Assembly: GCF_000828915.1 (NCBI RefSeq)
Contig: NZ_AP014569.1
Location: forward strand, 1,798,001 to 1,862,000
DNA length: 64,000 nt
Direction of reading: 5' to 3'
Origin: Serpentinimonas maccroryi
Lineage (GTDB): Bacteria > Pseudomonadota > Gammaproteobacteria > Burkholderiales > Burkholderiaceae_C
The stretch's first letter is position 1. Every line of letters starts with the position of its first letter. The notes beneath the pieces were generated by a model. That model was not told the DNA's origin. It did not search any database and saw only the letters and a program-made list of their open reading frames with translations. Both the position numbers and the translations under genes were made by a program. Of the stretch, positions 22,636-33,508 are shown in pieces.

Positions 22636-23130
22636 CTACCCCAGCCTTTCGATGCGCTGCCCCGCCACCCGCTCCAGCGCGGCGGCGCTGACGCGCTCGG
22701 GCGCGATCTCGGCCAGCGGCCACAACACGAAGGCGCGCTCGTGCAAGCGCGGATGCGGCAGGGTGAGCCGTGCCGACTCGATGCGCGCCGCGCCGTATGC
22801 CAGCAGATCGAGGTCGAGCGTGCGCGGCGCGTTGCGGTAGGGGCGCGCGCGGCCGGCAGCCTGCTCGAGCGCTTGCAGCTCCTGCAGCAAGTCGGGGGCG
22901 CTCAGGTGCGTGTGCAATTCGGCCACGGCGTTGATGAAGTCGGCCCCTTCGGCCTGCCACGGCGCGCTGCGGTACAGGCTCGAGGCCCGCAGCAGCTGCG
23001 TGCGCGGCAAGCGCCCCAGCGCCTCGATGGCGGCCAGCACGCTGGCGCGGGCATCGCCCAGGTTGGCACCCAAGCCCACCCAGGCCGACACCGGGGGGCG
23101 CGCGGCGGTGGTGTGCATGGTGTTGATCAT
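22636..23130 (-). CDS. folK: 2-amino-4-hydroxy-6-hydroxymethyldihydropteridine pyrophosphokinase
   Basis: The roughly 164-residue HPPK transfers pyrophosphate from ATP to hydroxymethyl-dihydropterin in folate synthesis. Motifs are WVGLGANLGD, SSLYRSAPW, FINAVAEL, and the signature RPYRNAPRTLDLDLLAYG followed by LPHPRLHERAFVLWPLAEIAP. I chose the ATG at 23130; 23118 is equally possible and a TTG at 23202 is less likely. It follows pcnB, the common pcnB-folK pair. Other pterin genes (a FolM-like SDR and folB) are at 57201-58501. Confidence 0.95.
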   Translation of the reverse strand: MINTMHTTAARPPVSAWVGLGANLGDARASVLAAIEALGRLPRTQLLRASSLYRSAPWQAEGADFINAVAELHTHLSAPDLLQELQALEQAAGRARPYRNAPRTLDLDLLAYGAARIESARLTLPHPRLHERAFVLWPLAEIAPERVSAAALERVAGQRIERLG

Positions 23131-23238
23131 GGCGCGTGGGCGGGCATGGAGGGTCTGCGCTGCCGAGCGGAGGTTGATCGACGATTGAGCGGAGGCTAAC
23201 AAGCAGGGACTGAGCAGGCGCTGGGCGGCAGCGGCGCT

Positions 23239-24917
<1,679 letters not shown>

Positions 24918-24921
<4 letters not shown>

Positions 24922-25595
24922 GCCGGTGCGGTATCAAATAGGTCGAGAATAGGCCAGCCGCGTTGTTGCGCCAGCGCGCGCAAGCCAGCCGAAGGGTTGG
25001 TGGCCACCGGCACGTCGGCTTTTTCGAGCAAGGGCAGGTCGTTGAGGGAGTCGGAATAAAACGTGGTGTGCACCTGGCCCCAGCCCAAGCCGCGCGCGGC
25101 CAGCCATTGCTCTAGGCGCTGCACCTTGCCTTCGCGAAACGAGGGCGTGCCCGCGATCTCGCCACTGTACCAGCCATCGGGGCCGCGCGCCAGTTCGACC
25201 GCCAGCAGTTCGTCGATGCCGAACGCGTGCGCGATCGGGCGCGTGACGAACTCGTTGGTGGCGGTGATGATGAGCAGCGCGTCGCCGGCGCGGCGGTGGC
25301 GCTCGATCAGCTCGAATGCGGCGGGCCGCAGCTGCGGCGTGATCACTTCGCGCATGTATTGTTGGTGCGCGGCGGCGGCGGCCTGCGCACCGCGCTCGCG
25401 CACGGCGGCGGTGCTGAAGCGCACGTAGTCGTGAATGTCGAGCGCGCCGGCTTGGTACTGGGCAAAAAATTCGTCGTTGCGGCGCGTGAAGGTTTCGGCG
25501 TCGGTCCAGCCGATGCGGGTGGTGAACTGGCCCCAGGCGTGGTCAGAGTCCAGTGGCAGCAAGGTGTGGTCGAGGTCAAATAGGGCCAGCTTCAT
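24918..25595 (-). CDS. HAD-superfamily phosphatase, subfamily IB (SerB-like)
   Basis: This 225-residue protein has the HAD motifs: motif I FDLDHTLLPLDSD (nucleophile Asp8, general acid Asp10), motif II LLIITATN, a motif III Lys in FREGKVQRL, and motif IV YSDSLNDLPLL. It is closest to the HAD-IB group that includes phosphoserine phosphatase-like enzymes and histidinol-phosphatase-like proteins. The substrate cannot be read from the sequence. It lies between hda and pcnB on the same strand and overlaps pcnB by ATGA, a conserved Burkholderiales order. Confidence 0.9.
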
Positions 25596-25658
25596 GGGAG
25601 GGGGCGTTGGTGGTGGGCTTGCGAATGGGTGCTTGAATATGGGGCTGGGTTGGGCCGC

Positions 25659-26354
25659 TCATGCGTGCTCATCGAGCATGGCCTTGAGCAAGGGGATGCT
25701 CAGCGGCCGCTGGGTGCGCAGGGCGTAGCCGTCGAGCCGCTCGAGCAGCGCCATCAGGCTTCCGAGCTCGCGCGCAAAGCGGTTGAGCATGAAATCGAGC
25801 AGCTCGTCGGGCACCAAGAGCCCGCGCACGCTGGCGGCTTGGCGCAGCACGCGGCGGCGCTCGGCGTCGCTCAACACCGGCAATTGGAACACATGGCCCC
25901 ACGCCAGCCGGGTGCGCAGGTCGGGGCGCAGCTCGAGGTCAGCCGGCGGCCGGTCGGCGGCGGCCAGCACCCAGCGCGCGCGGCCGTCGGCGGGCGTGAG
26001 CGCGTTGATGCACCAGTTGAAGGCCAGCGCCTGCTGCGCGCTGCCGTAGTGCTGGCAGTCGTCGAGCAGCACGGCGCTCCAGCTCTCATCAAAATCGGGC
26101 AGCACCTGGGAGCTGGCGTCGAGCCAGCCCACCGCCAACCCCTGCTGCTGCAGCGCCAGCCGCACCGCGTGCAGCAGGTGCGTTTTGCCGGTGCCGGGCG
26201 CGCCCCAAATAAAAGTGGGCACGGTGGCGCGCTGCGGCTGCGCCAGCAGCTGACGCAGGTGCGCCAAGGCCGGCTGCTCGGTGTCGAGGTCGGTGAGGAA
26301 ATTGTCGAGCGCGGGTGGCGCGGCCAGCCCCAAATCGAGCACCAGTTGCTGCAT
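25659..26354 (-). CDS. hda: DnaA regulatory inactivator Hda
   Basis: The 231-residue DnaA-like AAA+ protein promotes hydrolysis of DnaA-bound ATP together with the beta clamp. It begins MQQLVLDLGLAAPPALDNF; the QQLVLDL segment is the clamp-binding motif. Walker A is FIWGAPGTGKTHLLHA, Walker B LLDDCQHYG, sensor I WVLAAADRPP, the arginine-finger region RPDLRTRLAWG. There is no DNA-binding domain IV, as expected for Hda. The next gene upstream, an AI-2E family permease, ends 6 bases away, so they are in one operon. Confidence 0.95.
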   Translation of the reverse strand: MQQLVLDLGLAAPPALDNFLTDLDTEQPALAHLRQLLAQPQRATVPTFIWGAPGTGKTHLLHAVRLALQQQGLAVGWLDASSQVLPDFDESWSAVLLDDCQHYGSAQQALAFNWCINALTPADGRARWVLAAADRPPADLELRPDLRTRLAWGHVFQLPVLSDAERRRVLRQAASVRGLLVPDELLDFMLNRFARELGSLMALLERLDGYALRTQRPLSIPLLKAMLDEHA

Positions 26355-26360
26355 CGTGGC

Positions 26361-27530
26361 TCAGGTGGGCGGGTTCCCGGGGGCGTGCGCAACGGGCGGG
26401 GTCGCCAAGGCCGGCCCTGTGGCGGGGGCGGCATCAGCGAAAGCGGCAGGCGCAGGCACCCGCTCCATGCCGTCGGTGTAGAGCGCGCTGCTTTGGTACA
26501 GCGCCTGCAAGCGGCGCAGCGCCACCACCAGCACCGCGCTCACCGGCAGCGCGATCAGCACCCCGATAAAACCAAACAGGTGCCCAAAGGCCATCAGGGC
26601 AAAAATCACGGCGATCGGGTGCATACCGATGCGCCCGCCCAGCAGGCGCGGCGTCAGGAACATGCTCTCTAGGGTCTGACCCAGCATAAAGACGGCGCCC
26701 ACCAGCAACACCCCCCACAGATCACCAAACTGCAGCAGCGCTGCCAGCAGGCCCAGCACCATCCCGACGCCAAAGCCGAGGAAGGGCACGAACATCGCCA
26801 AGCCGGTAAAGACACCTATGGGCAGCGCCAGATCGAGCCCGACCAGCATCAGGCCGACGGTAAAAAACACCGCCATGCTGCTCATGACCAGCAGTTGGCC
26901 GCGCAGGTACTGCCCCAGCACCTGGTCGGTCTCGTCCAGAAAACGCTGCGTCGGGGCGCGCCAGCGCGGTGGCACCAGCAGCTTGGTGTTTTCAACCAGC
27001 CAGTCCCAGTCCAGCAACAGGTAATAGGCGGCAATCGGGGTGAGCACCAGAAAACCCAGCGCCGCCAGCAAGACGCTGCCGCCGATGCGCAACGACGACA
27101 ACAGGTACTCGATCCACTGCCCCTCCTCGCCGCTGATGAGCCGCTGCAGCAGCTCGCGCACCATCGCCACGTCGATCTGCGCGTTCAGCCCAAAACGCGC
27201 GGCCAAAGGGCCGATCCAAGCGTTGAAATTTTCCAGCAGCAGCGGAATCTGGTCGCGCAGCAGCGGCACCTGGTGCGTGATCACGGGCACGATCAGCAGC
27301 ATCACCGCCAGCAGCACCAGCAGCAGCAACGTGAGCGCCAGCCCGGCCCCGACCCAGCGCGGCACCCCGCGCCCATGCAGGCGCTCCACCGCCGGGTGCA
27401 GGGCGTAGGCCAGCACCGCCGCGACCAAAAAGGGCATCAGCACCGGGGCCAGCAGATCCAGCAGCAGCCACGCCACCACGGCCAAGCTGAGCCAGGCGAG
27501 CACGCGCAACTGCGCAGGGGTGAGCAACAT
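26361..27530 (-). CDS. AI-2E family transporter (PerM-like)
   Basis: This integral membrane protein of about 389 residues has the AI-2E/UPF0118 layout: two N-terminal helices (LAWLSLAVVAWLLLDLLAPVLMPFLVAAVLAYAL), a third (LTLLLLVLLAVMLLIVPVI), a soluble middle region and a C-terminal hydrophobic half with the family block LVPPRWRAPTQRFLDETDQVLGQYLRGQLLVM and PFLGFGVG. Members export AI-2 in a few species, but most have unknown substrates, so transport of AI-2 is not implied. The ATG at 27530 is chosen; a GTG at 27575 is possible. It is divergent from purM. Confidence 0.88.
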   Translation of the reverse strand: MLLTPAQLRVLAWLSLAVVAWLLLDLLAPVLMPFLVAAVLAYALHPAVERLHGRGVPRWVGAGLALTLLLLVLLAVMLLIVPVITHQVPLLRDQIPLLLENFNAWIGPLAARFGLNAQIDVAMVRELLQRLISGEEGQWIEYLLSSLRIGGSVLLAALGFLVLTPIAAYYLLLDWDWLVENTKLLVPPRWRAPTQRFLDETDQVLGQYLRGQLLVMSSMAVFFTVGLMLVGLDLALPIGVFTGLAMFVPFLGFGVGMVLGLLAALLQFGDLWGVLLVGAVFMLGQTLESMFLTPRLLGGRIGMHPIAVIFALMAFGHLFGFIGVLIALPVSAVLVVALRRLQALYQSSALYTDGMERVPAPAAFADAAPATGPALATPPVAHAPGNPPT

Positions 27531-27596
27531 CGGAGGGGCAGACAAGGTGGGAAGGCAGGCCGGTAAAATCAACACATTCTATAGTGCCCACATCAC

Positions 27597-28649
27597 ATGA
27601 CCACGACACCCCTCTCCTACAAAGACGCCGGCGTTGACATCGAGGCCGGCGACGCGCTGGTCGAGCGCATCAAGCCCTTGGCCAAAAAAACCCTGCGCGA
27701 AGGCGTGCTGGCGGGCATCGGCGGCTTTGGCGCGCTGTTTGAAGTGCCCAAGCGCTACCGCGAACCGGTGCTGGTCTCGGGCACCGACGGCGTGGGCACC
27801 AAGCTCAAGCTGGCCTTCGAGTGGCAGCTGCACGACACGGTGGGCATCGACCTCGTGGCCATGAGCGTCAACGACGTGCTGGTGCAAGGCGCCGAGCCGC
27901 TGTTTTTCCTCGACTACTTTGCCTGCGGCAAGCTGGATGTCGATACCGCGGCGGCGGTGGTGGGCGGCATCGCGCGCGGCTGCGAACTGGCGGGCTGCGC
28001 CCTGATCGGCGGTGAGACCGCCGAAATGCCGGGCATGTACCCGGCGGGCGAGTACGATCTGGCCGGTTTTTGCGTCGGGGCGGTGGAAAAAGCGCGCATC
28101 CTCACCGGACAGACCGTGGCCAGCGGCGACGCGGTGCTGGGCCTGGCCTCCAGCGGCGTGCACTCGAATGGCTTTTCGCTGCTGCGCAAGTGCCTCGAGC
28201 GCGAGGCCTCCAAGCTGCCCGCCACCCTCGACGGCCAGCCGCTGCGCCAAGCCATCATGGCGCCCACGCGCATCTACGTGCGCAGCGTGTTGCAGGCGCT
28301 GGCGCAGCACCCCTTCGATGCGCCAGCGGGCGGCATCAAGGCGCTGGCGCACATCACCGGCGGCGGTTTGCTGGAAAACATTCCGCGCGTGCTGCCCGAT
28401 CACTTGGCAGCCGAACTGGTGTCGGGCAGCTGGCCGCAGAGCGAGCTCTTTGCCTGGCTGCAGCGCAGCGCCGGCATCGACGATTTCGAGATGAACCGCA
28501 CCTTCAACAACGGCATCGGCATGGTGCTGGTGGTCGATGCCGCCGCCGCCGACGCGGTGGCCGCCACCTTGCGCGCCCAAGGTGAAACGGTGTACGCCAT
28601 CGGCCAGATCGCGGCGCGCGGCACCGGGGCGGCGGTGCGGGTGGGCTAA
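27597..28649 (+). CDS. purM: Phosphoribosylformylglycinamidine cyclo-ligase
   Basis: This 350-residue AIR synthetase carries out the fifth step of purine synthesis. It has the [19 protein letters not shown] start, [14 protein letters not shown], the [19 protein letters not shown] block, [26 protein letters not shown] and [15 protein letters not shown]. The gene starts 66 bases from the divergent permease start. A TATAGT sequence at 27580-27585 could be a -10 box, but no matching -35 is seen and the leader would be very short. It converges with murJ. Confidence 0.98.
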   Translation: MTTTPLSYKDAGVDIEAGDALVERIKPLAKKTLREGVLAGIGGFGALFEVPKRYREPVLVSGTDGVGTKLKLAFEWQLHDTVGIDLVAMSVNDVLVQGAEPLFFLDYFACGKLDVDTAAAVVGGIARGCELAGCALIGGETAEMPGMYPAGEYDLAGFCVGAVEKARILTGQTVASGDAVLGLASSGVHSNGFSLLRKCLEREASKLPATLDGQPLRQAIMAPTRIYVRSVLQALAQHPFDAPAGGIKALAHITGGGLLENIPRVLPDHLAAELVSGSWPQSELFAWLQRSAGIDDFEMNRTFNNGIGMVLVVDAAAADAVAATLRAQGETVYAIGQIAARGTGAAVRVG

Positions 28650-28687
28650 CCCCAAACCGCAGCAAACCGCAGCGGCGCGGCTCCCGG

Positions 28688-30253
28688 CTACATCCGCACC
28701 AGCCGCTTGAGCTTCACCCCAGCCAGCAGCAGGGTGCCAAAATAGACCAGCGCCGCGCCCACCATCAGCCCGAGCATGGCCAGCAGGCGTTGCCACACCA
28801 CCACATCCTCGTGCAGCCAGTCAAACTGGCTGCTGCCCCACAGCAAAAACAGCGCCAGCAGCGCGCTGGCGGCCAGCACCTGCAGCGCCAGCACCAGCCA
28901 GCCCGGCTGCGGTTGGTAGGAACCGCGGCGCAGCAGCCCGATCAGCAGCCAGCCGGCGTTGATCAGGGCCCCCAGCCCGATGGCCAGCGCCAGCCCGGCG
29001 TGCGCCATGGTGGGCACCAGCAGCAGGTTGAACACCTGCGTCAGCACCAGCACCACGATGGCGATGCGCACCGGGGTTTTGATGTCTTGCTTGGCGTAAA
29101 AGGCCGGGGCCAGAATCTTGATCGCAATCAGCCCCACCAGCCCCACGCCGTAGCCCATCAGGGCCAGCGCGGTCTGGCGCACATCAAAGGCCGTAAAGGC
29201 GCCGTAATGAAACAGCACCGCCACCAGCGGCACGGCGATGGTCAGCAGCGCCACCGCGCTGGGCACGGCCAGCACCAGCACCAGCCGCAGGCCCCAGTCG
29301 AGCATCTGGCTGTAGCGCGTCGGGTCGGCGGCGGCGCTGGCGGCCGCCAGTTGCGGCAGCAGCACCACGCCCAGCGCCACCCCCAGCAGCGCGGTCGGGA
29401 ACTCCATCAGCCGGTCGGCAAAGGTGAGCCAGCTCACGCTGCCGGTGGCCAGGTGCGAAGCGATCTGGGTGTTGATGAGCAGCGAAATCTGCGCCACGCT
29501 CACCCCCAGCAGCGCTGGCAGCATGAGCGTGAGGATGCGCTGCGTGCCCGGGTGCTGCCAGGCCGCGCGCACCTTGGACCAGCGCAGTGCCACGCGCGGC
29601 AGCAGCCCCAGGCGCTTGAGGGCTGCCAGCTGCACCGCCAGCTGCAAGGTGCCGCCGAGCAACACGCCACCGGCCAGCGCCATGATCGGCTCGATGCCCA
29701 TCGATTCAAACCACGGCGCGCCCCAAGCCGCCGCTAGGATCAGCCCGACATTGAGCAGCACCGGCGTGGCCGCCGGCACGGCAAAGCGCTTCCAGGTGTT
29801 GAGCACCCCGGCCGCCAGCGCCACCAGCGACATGAAGCCGATGTAGGGGAACATCCAGCGCGTCAGCGCCACCGTCACGTCAAAGGTGTAGGGGTCGCGC
29901 GCCAGCCCGGAGGCCATGGCCCACACCAGCAGCGGTGCCGCCAGCACGCCCACGATGCAAGTCAGCGTCAGCGCCCAAGCCAGCACCGTGGCCACGCGGT
30001 CGATCAGGTCTTTGGTGGCCTCATCGCCCTCTTGCGCGCGGGTGGCGGCCAGCACCGGCACAAACGCCTGGCTGAAGGCGCCTTCGGCAAACAGGCGCCG
30101 CAGCAGGTTGGGAATGCGAAAGGCGACGTTGAAAGCGTCGGTCATGGCGCTCACGCCAAAGGTGGCGGCGATGAGCAGATCGCGCACCAAACCGCTGATG
30201 CGCGACAGCAGGGTGAGCAGCGAGACGACTGAGGCGGATTTAAAGAGCGACAC
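28688..30253 (-). CDS. murJ: Lipid II flippase MurJ
   Basis: The 521-residue polytopic protein has about 14 hydrophobic segments and the MviN/MurJ start MSLFKSASVVSLLTLLSRISGLVRD, including the conserved RISGLVRD arginines. Later blocks are FRIPNLLRRLFAEGAFSQAFVP and FYAKQDIKTPVRIA. It flips lipid II across the inner membrane for peptidoglycan synthesis. It lies on the minus strand, convergent with purM (38 bases) and divergent from the PHP gene. In many betaproteobacteria it sits near rpsT; that gene is not here. Confidence 0.97.
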   Translation of the reverse strand: MSLFKSASVVSLLTLLSRISGLVRDLLIAATFGVSAMTDAFNVAFRIPNLLRRLFAEGAFSQAFVPVLAATRAQEGDEATKDLIDRVATVLAWALTLTCIVGVLAAPLLVWAMASGLARDPYTFDVTVALTRWMFPYIGFMSLVALAAGVLNTWKRFAVPAATPVLLNVGLILAAAWGAPWFESMGIEPIMALAGGVLLGGTLQLAVQLAALKRLGLLPRVALRWSKVRAAWQHPGTQRILTLMLPALLGVSVAQISLLINTQIASHLATGSVSWLTFADRLMEFPTALLGVALGVVLLPQLAAASAAADPTRYSQMLDWGLRLVLVLAVPSAVALLTIAVPLVAVLFHYGAFTAFDVRQTALALMGYGVGLVGLIAIKILAPAFYAKQDIKTPVRIAIVVLVLTQVFNLLLVPTMAHAGLALAIGLGALINAGWLLIGLLRRGSYQPQPGWLVLALQVLAASALLALFLLWGSSQFDWLHEDVVVWQRLLAMLGLMVGAALVYFGTLLLAGVKLKRLVRM

Positions 30254-30292
30254 AGCGCGAGTGTAGCCTTGGCACTAGAATGAATTGCTCCC

Positions 30293-30350
30293 ACGATCGC
30301 TGCGCTCGCCACCCCTCGAGGGGATGCGCGGGTGACTACGGGCGGTCGGG
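30293..30350. repeat. REP-like GC-rich palindromic element between murJ and the PHP gene
   Basis: Between the divergent starts lies a GC-rich stretch with a perfect 12-bp palindrome, CCCCTCGAGGGG (30312-30323), flanked by GCTCCCACGATCGCTGCGCT on the left and GGGCGGTC on the right. The order of blocks (CCCACG, GCGCTCG, CCCC-CGAGGGG, GGGCGG) matches in reverse orientation the element inside icmF (47746-47862). This layout is that of the dispersed REP-like repeats I associate with Comamonadaceae genomes. Confidence 0.55.
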
Positions 30351-30360
30351 CGCTTATAAA

Positions 30361-31224
30361 ATGATTCTTATGCCGATTTTCAACGCCGACCTGCACTGCC
30401 ACTCCACCGTTTCCGACGGCACCCTCACGCCCGAGGTGCTGGCGGCGCGCGCCAAAGCCAACGGGGTCGAGCTCTGGGCCCTGACCGACCACGACGAAGT
30501 GAGCGGCCAGCAGCGCGCCATCGACGCCGCGCGCGCCTTGGCGCTGCCCTACCTCACCGGCACCGAGATCTCGGTCAGCTTTTTCGAGCTCACGGTGCAC
30601 ATCGTCGGGCTCGGTTTTGACCACACCCACCCGGCACTGCTGCAGGGCCTGGAGCGCACGCGCAGCGGCCGCAGCGAGCGCGCACTAGAAATGGCGCAGC
30701 AGTTGCGCCTGGTCGGCATCCCCGGTGTCTTCGAGGGGGCGCTCAAATACGTCAGCAACCCGGAGCTGATTTCGCGCGCCCATTTTGCGCGCTACCTGGT
30801 CGAGGCCGGGGTGTGCAAAGACGTGCAAGAGGTGTTTCGCAAATACCTCACCGACGGCAAACCCGGCTTCGTGCCACACCGCTGGGCCAGCTTGGGCGAC
30901 GCGGTGCGCTGGATCGTCGAGGCCGGCGGCGTGGCGGTGATCGCGCACCCGGCGCGCTACAACCACCCCAACGCCACCCAAGAGTACGCGCTGTTCAGCG
31001 AATTCAAGGCCCATGGCGGGCAAGCGGTGGAGGTGCTCACCGGCAGCCACAGCAGCGCCGAAGCGGCCCAGTACGCCGAGATGGCGCTCGAGTTTGGCCT
31101 TGCGGCCTCGCGCGGCTCCGACTTTCACAGCCCCGGCGAGAGCCACTGCGAGCTCGGCGCCCTGCCCACGCTCGACGCGCGCTTGCAGCCGGTGTGGGAT
31201 TTGCTGGCACACCGTGTCCACTGA
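30361..31224 (+). CDS. PHP-domain phosphoesterase (RNase AM / 3',5'-nucleoside bisphosphate phosphatase type)
   Basis: The 287-residue protein has the PHP metal motifs: DLHCHSTVSDG (residues about 10-20), LTDHDEV, TGTEIS, the later His in IAHPARYNHP and the C-terminal GSDFHSPGE. It matches the YciV/TrpH family, which removes the 3' phosphate of pAp-like nucleotides and trims 5S and 23S rRNA 5' ends in E. coli (RNase AM). The start is either ATG 30361 or ATG 30370; no clear Shine-Dalgarno separates them. As in E. coli, it is near a yciO gene. It overlaps the next gene by 11 bases. Confidence 0.9.
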   Translation: MILMPIFNADLHCHSTVSDGTLTPEVLAARAKANGVELWALTDHDEVSGQQRAIDAARALALPYLTGTEISVSFFELTVHIVGLGFDHTHPALLQGLERTRSGRSERALEMAQQLRLVGIPGVFEGALKYVSNPELISRAHFARYLVEAGVCKDVQEVFRKYLTDGKPGFVPHRWASLGDAVRWIVEAGGVAVIAHPARYNHPNATQEYALFSEFKAHGGQAVEVLTGSHSSAEAAQYAEMALEFGLAASRGSDFHSPGESHCELGALPTLDARLQPVWDLLAHRVH

Positions 31225-32107
31225 AGCCGCGCGCTTGGTGCAGCCACGCGCGCTGCTGGGCATTGCCTTTGTGGTGCTGGCGGTGGCCTGCTTTGCGGCG
31301 CTGGATGCCACCGTCAAGCTGCTGGGTGCCAGCATCTCGGTGCTCATGGTGGTGTGGTTTCGCTACACCTTTCAGGCGCTGGTCATGGCCGCGGTGGTGC
31401 TGCCCACGCGCGGCTGGCGTTCGCTGGCCACGCGCCAGCCGCTGCTGCACGCGCTGCGCGGGCTGCTGCTGCTGGCGGTGAGCACGCTGAGCTTTGTCAG
31501 CGTGCAGCACATGCCGCTGGGCGAGTTCACCGCCATGATCATGCTCACGCCGCTGGTGGTGACGCTGCTGGCGGCCGTGTTTTTGCGCGAAGCCGTGAGC
31601 CGCCTGCGCTGGCTGCTGGTCTGGGGCGGGTTTGCTGGGGCCTTGCTCATCATCCAGCCCACCGGGGCCGCGTTGGGCTGGTTTGTGCTGGTGCCGCTGC
31701 TCATGGTGCTGCTGTACGCCGCGTTCCAGATTTTGACCAGCCGCATGGCGCGCAGCGAAGACGCCATGACCATGCACTGCTACACCGGCTGGACCGGGGC
31801 CGCGCTGATGACGCTGGCCCTGCCCTGGGTCTGGCAGACCATCCCCGACTTGCGCACGCTGGCGCTGCTGTGCCTGGCGGGGCTGTGCGGCACCGTGGGG
31901 CATTTTTTGTTCATCCAGGCTTTTGCGCGCGCGCCGGCCTCTACCCTAGCCCCCTACATGTATCTGCAAGTGGGCTTTGCGCTGCTGCTGGGCTGGCTGC
32001 TGTTTGGCCACCTGCCGGGGCTGTGGGCCTGGGTGGGCATGGGTCTGATCGTGCTCTGCGGCGCCACCTTGGTCTGGCTCACGGCGCGCCAACCCAAAAT
32101 CGACTGA
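31214..32107 (+). CDS. EamA/DMT family transporter
   Basis: The frame is open far upstream over the PHP gene, but the plausible start is the GTG at 31214 (VSTEAARLVQPRALLGIAF), giving 297 residues with ten hydrophobic segments in two five-helix halves, the usual EamA layout. Segments include LLGIAFVVLAVACFAALDATVKLLG, FTAMIMLTPLVVTLLAAVFL, FVLVPLLMVLLYAAFQILTSRMA and FALLLGWLLFGHLPGLWAWVGM. Substrate is unknown; relatives include drug/metabolite exporters and RhaT/RarD-like proteins. The 11-base overlap with the PHP gene suggests coupled translation. Confidence 0.85.
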   Translation: MSTEAARLVQPRALLGIAFVVLAVACFAALDATVKLLGASISVLMVVWFRYTFQALVMAAVVLPTRGWRSLATRQPLLHALRGLLLLAVSTLSFVSVQHMPLGEFTAMIMLTPLVVTLLAAVFLREAVSRLRWLLVWGGFAGALLIIQPTGAALGWFVLVPLLMVLLYAAFQILTSRMARSEDAMTMHCYTGWTGAALMTLALPWVWQTIPDLRTLALLCLAGLCGTVGHFLFIQAFARAPASTLAPYMYLQVGFALLLGWLLFGHLPGLWAWVGMGLIVLCGATLVWLTARQPKID

Positions 32108-32123
32108 TTTTTACCCTGTACGC

Positions 32124-32759
32124 ATGTCGCAGTATTTTCAACTCCACCCCGACAATCCGCAGCCGCGCCTGCTCAAGCAAGCGGTGCAGGCGCTGCACCA
32201 GGGCGGCGTGCTGGCGCTGCCCACCGACTCCAGCTACGCGCTGGTCTGCCACCTCGACGACAAAGACGCGGTCGAGCGCCTGCGCCGCATCCGCGGCGTC
32301 GATGCCAAGCACCCGCTCACGCTGCTGTGCCGCGACCTGTCTGAGCTGGCCAGCTACGCACGCGTGAGCAACGCCCAGTTTCGCCTGCTCAAACTCGGCA
32401 CCCCCGGCCCCTACACCTTCGTGCTCGAGGCCAGCAAAGAGGTGCCGCGGCGCCTGAGCCACCCGGCGCGCAAAACCATCGGGCTGCGCGTGCCGGCGCA
32501 CAAGGTGCTGCAAGCGCTGCTGGAACTGCACGGCGCGCCGCTGCTGGGCACCACCCTGATCGAGCCCGGCGCCAGCGAGCCCCTGAACGATGCGAACGAA
32601 ATCCGCCAGCGCCTCGAGCACAGCCTGGCCGCCGTGATCGACGCCGGCGCCTGTGCGCTGGAGCCCACCACCGTGCTCGACCTCACGCCCATGGCCCAGG
32701 GCGAGGCGCCGCAGCTGCTGCGCCAGGGCCAAGGCAGCTTGGCCGCGCTCGGGTTGTAA
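32124..32759 (+). CDS. yciO: YciO/Sua5/YrdC family protein
   Basis: This 211-residue protein has the Sua5/YrdC fold: GGVLALPTDSSYALVC, the KHPLTLLC nucleotide region, the PGPYTFVLEASKEVPRRL block and IGLRVPAH. The segment DSSYALVC, with Ser in place of the TsaC threonine (PTETVYGL), and the lack of a C-terminal extension point to the YciO branch rather than TsaC. TsaC makes threonylcarbamoyl-AMP for tRNA t6A; YciO proteins have weak or different activity, so the role is uncertain. The gene follows the EamA gene by 16 bases and precedes an M50 protease. Confidence 0.88.
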   Translation: MSQYFQLHPDNPQPRLLKQAVQALHQGGVLALPTDSSYALVCHLDDKDAVERLRRIRGVDAKHPLTLLCRDLSELASYARVSNAQFRLLKLGTPGPYTFVLEASKEVPRRLSHPARKTIGLRVPAHKVLQALLELHGAPLLGTTLIEPGASEPLNDANEIRQRLEHSLAAVIDAGACALEPTTVLDLTPMAQGEAPQLLRQGQGSLAALGL

Positions 32760-32811
32760 GCCCCACCGAGCCCATACGCCGCACCGCTGCACTGCTGAGA
32801 CAATACACCCC

Positions 32812-33480
32812 ATGGACATCGCCGCCCTGCTGCAAACCATCGCCGTCTTTGCGCTGCCGGTGTTGTTTGCCATCACCATCCACGAGGCCGCGCACGGCTA
32901 CGCGGCGCGCTACTTTGGCGACCCCACGGCCTGGATGCTGGGGCGCATCACGCTCAACCCGGCCAAGCACATCGACCCGCTGGGCACCATCGCGCTGCCG
33001 CTGCTGCTGCTGTTTGCCACCAGCGGCGCTTTTTTGTTTGGCTACGCCAAGCCGGTGCCGGTGAATGCCGCGCGCCTGCGCCGCCCCAAAACCGATATGG
33101 TCTGGGTGGCGCTGGCCGGCCCGGCCTCCAACGTGGTGCAGGCGCTGCTGTGGGTGATCTTTGGCTACCTGCTGCTGGCGCTGGGCATCCACGAGCCGTT
33201 TTTGCTCGAAATGTCGCAAGCCGGGCTGCTGGTCAATCTGGTGCTGTTTGTGCTCAACATGCTGCCGCTGCCGCCGCTGGATGGCGGGCGCATCTTGGTC
33301 GGGCTGCTGCCCGCGCAACCGGCGCAAGCCGTCGCGCGCATCGAACCCTTTGGCTTCATCATCGTGCTGGTGCTGCTGTTCACCGGTTTGCTGGGCACCT
33401 ACTGGCTGCGCCCGCTGATGGCGCTTTCGGCCGACCTGATCCAAACCGTGCTCACGCCGCTGCGCTGGCTGCTGCTGTAG
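32812..33480 (+). CDS. Site-2 protease (M50) family membrane metalloprotease
   Basis: The 222-residue membrane protein has the zinc motif HEAAH (His24, Glu25, His28) in the first transmembrane helix and the third ligand region NMLPLPPLDGGRILVG in a later one. This is the short SpoIVFB/Rip-like M50 form with about five to six helices and no PDZ or CBS domain. Members cut transmembrane segments of regulators; the target here is unknown. The ATG at 32812 avoids an upstream shadow. The gene lies between yciO and trpS, a typical Burkholderiales order (33480 to 33509). Confidence 0.93.
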   Translation: MDIAALLQTIAVFALPVLFAITIHEAAHGYAARYFGDPTAWMLGRITLNPAKHIDPLGTIALPLLLLFATSGAFLFGYAKPVPVNAARLRRPKTDMVWVALAGPASNVVQALLWVIFGYLLLALGIHEPFLLEMSQAGLLVNLVLFVLNMLPLPPLDGGRILVGLLPAQPAQAVARIEPFGFIIVLVLLFTGLLGTYWLRPLMALSADLIQTVLTPLRWLLL

Positions 33481-33508
33481 ATTTATCCCCTTTTTGGTCG
33501 AACCCTTC

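Noticed and set aside
27579..28796. 405-codon open frame opposite purM
   Set aside because: Antisense shadow; purM on the plus strand has all family motifs.
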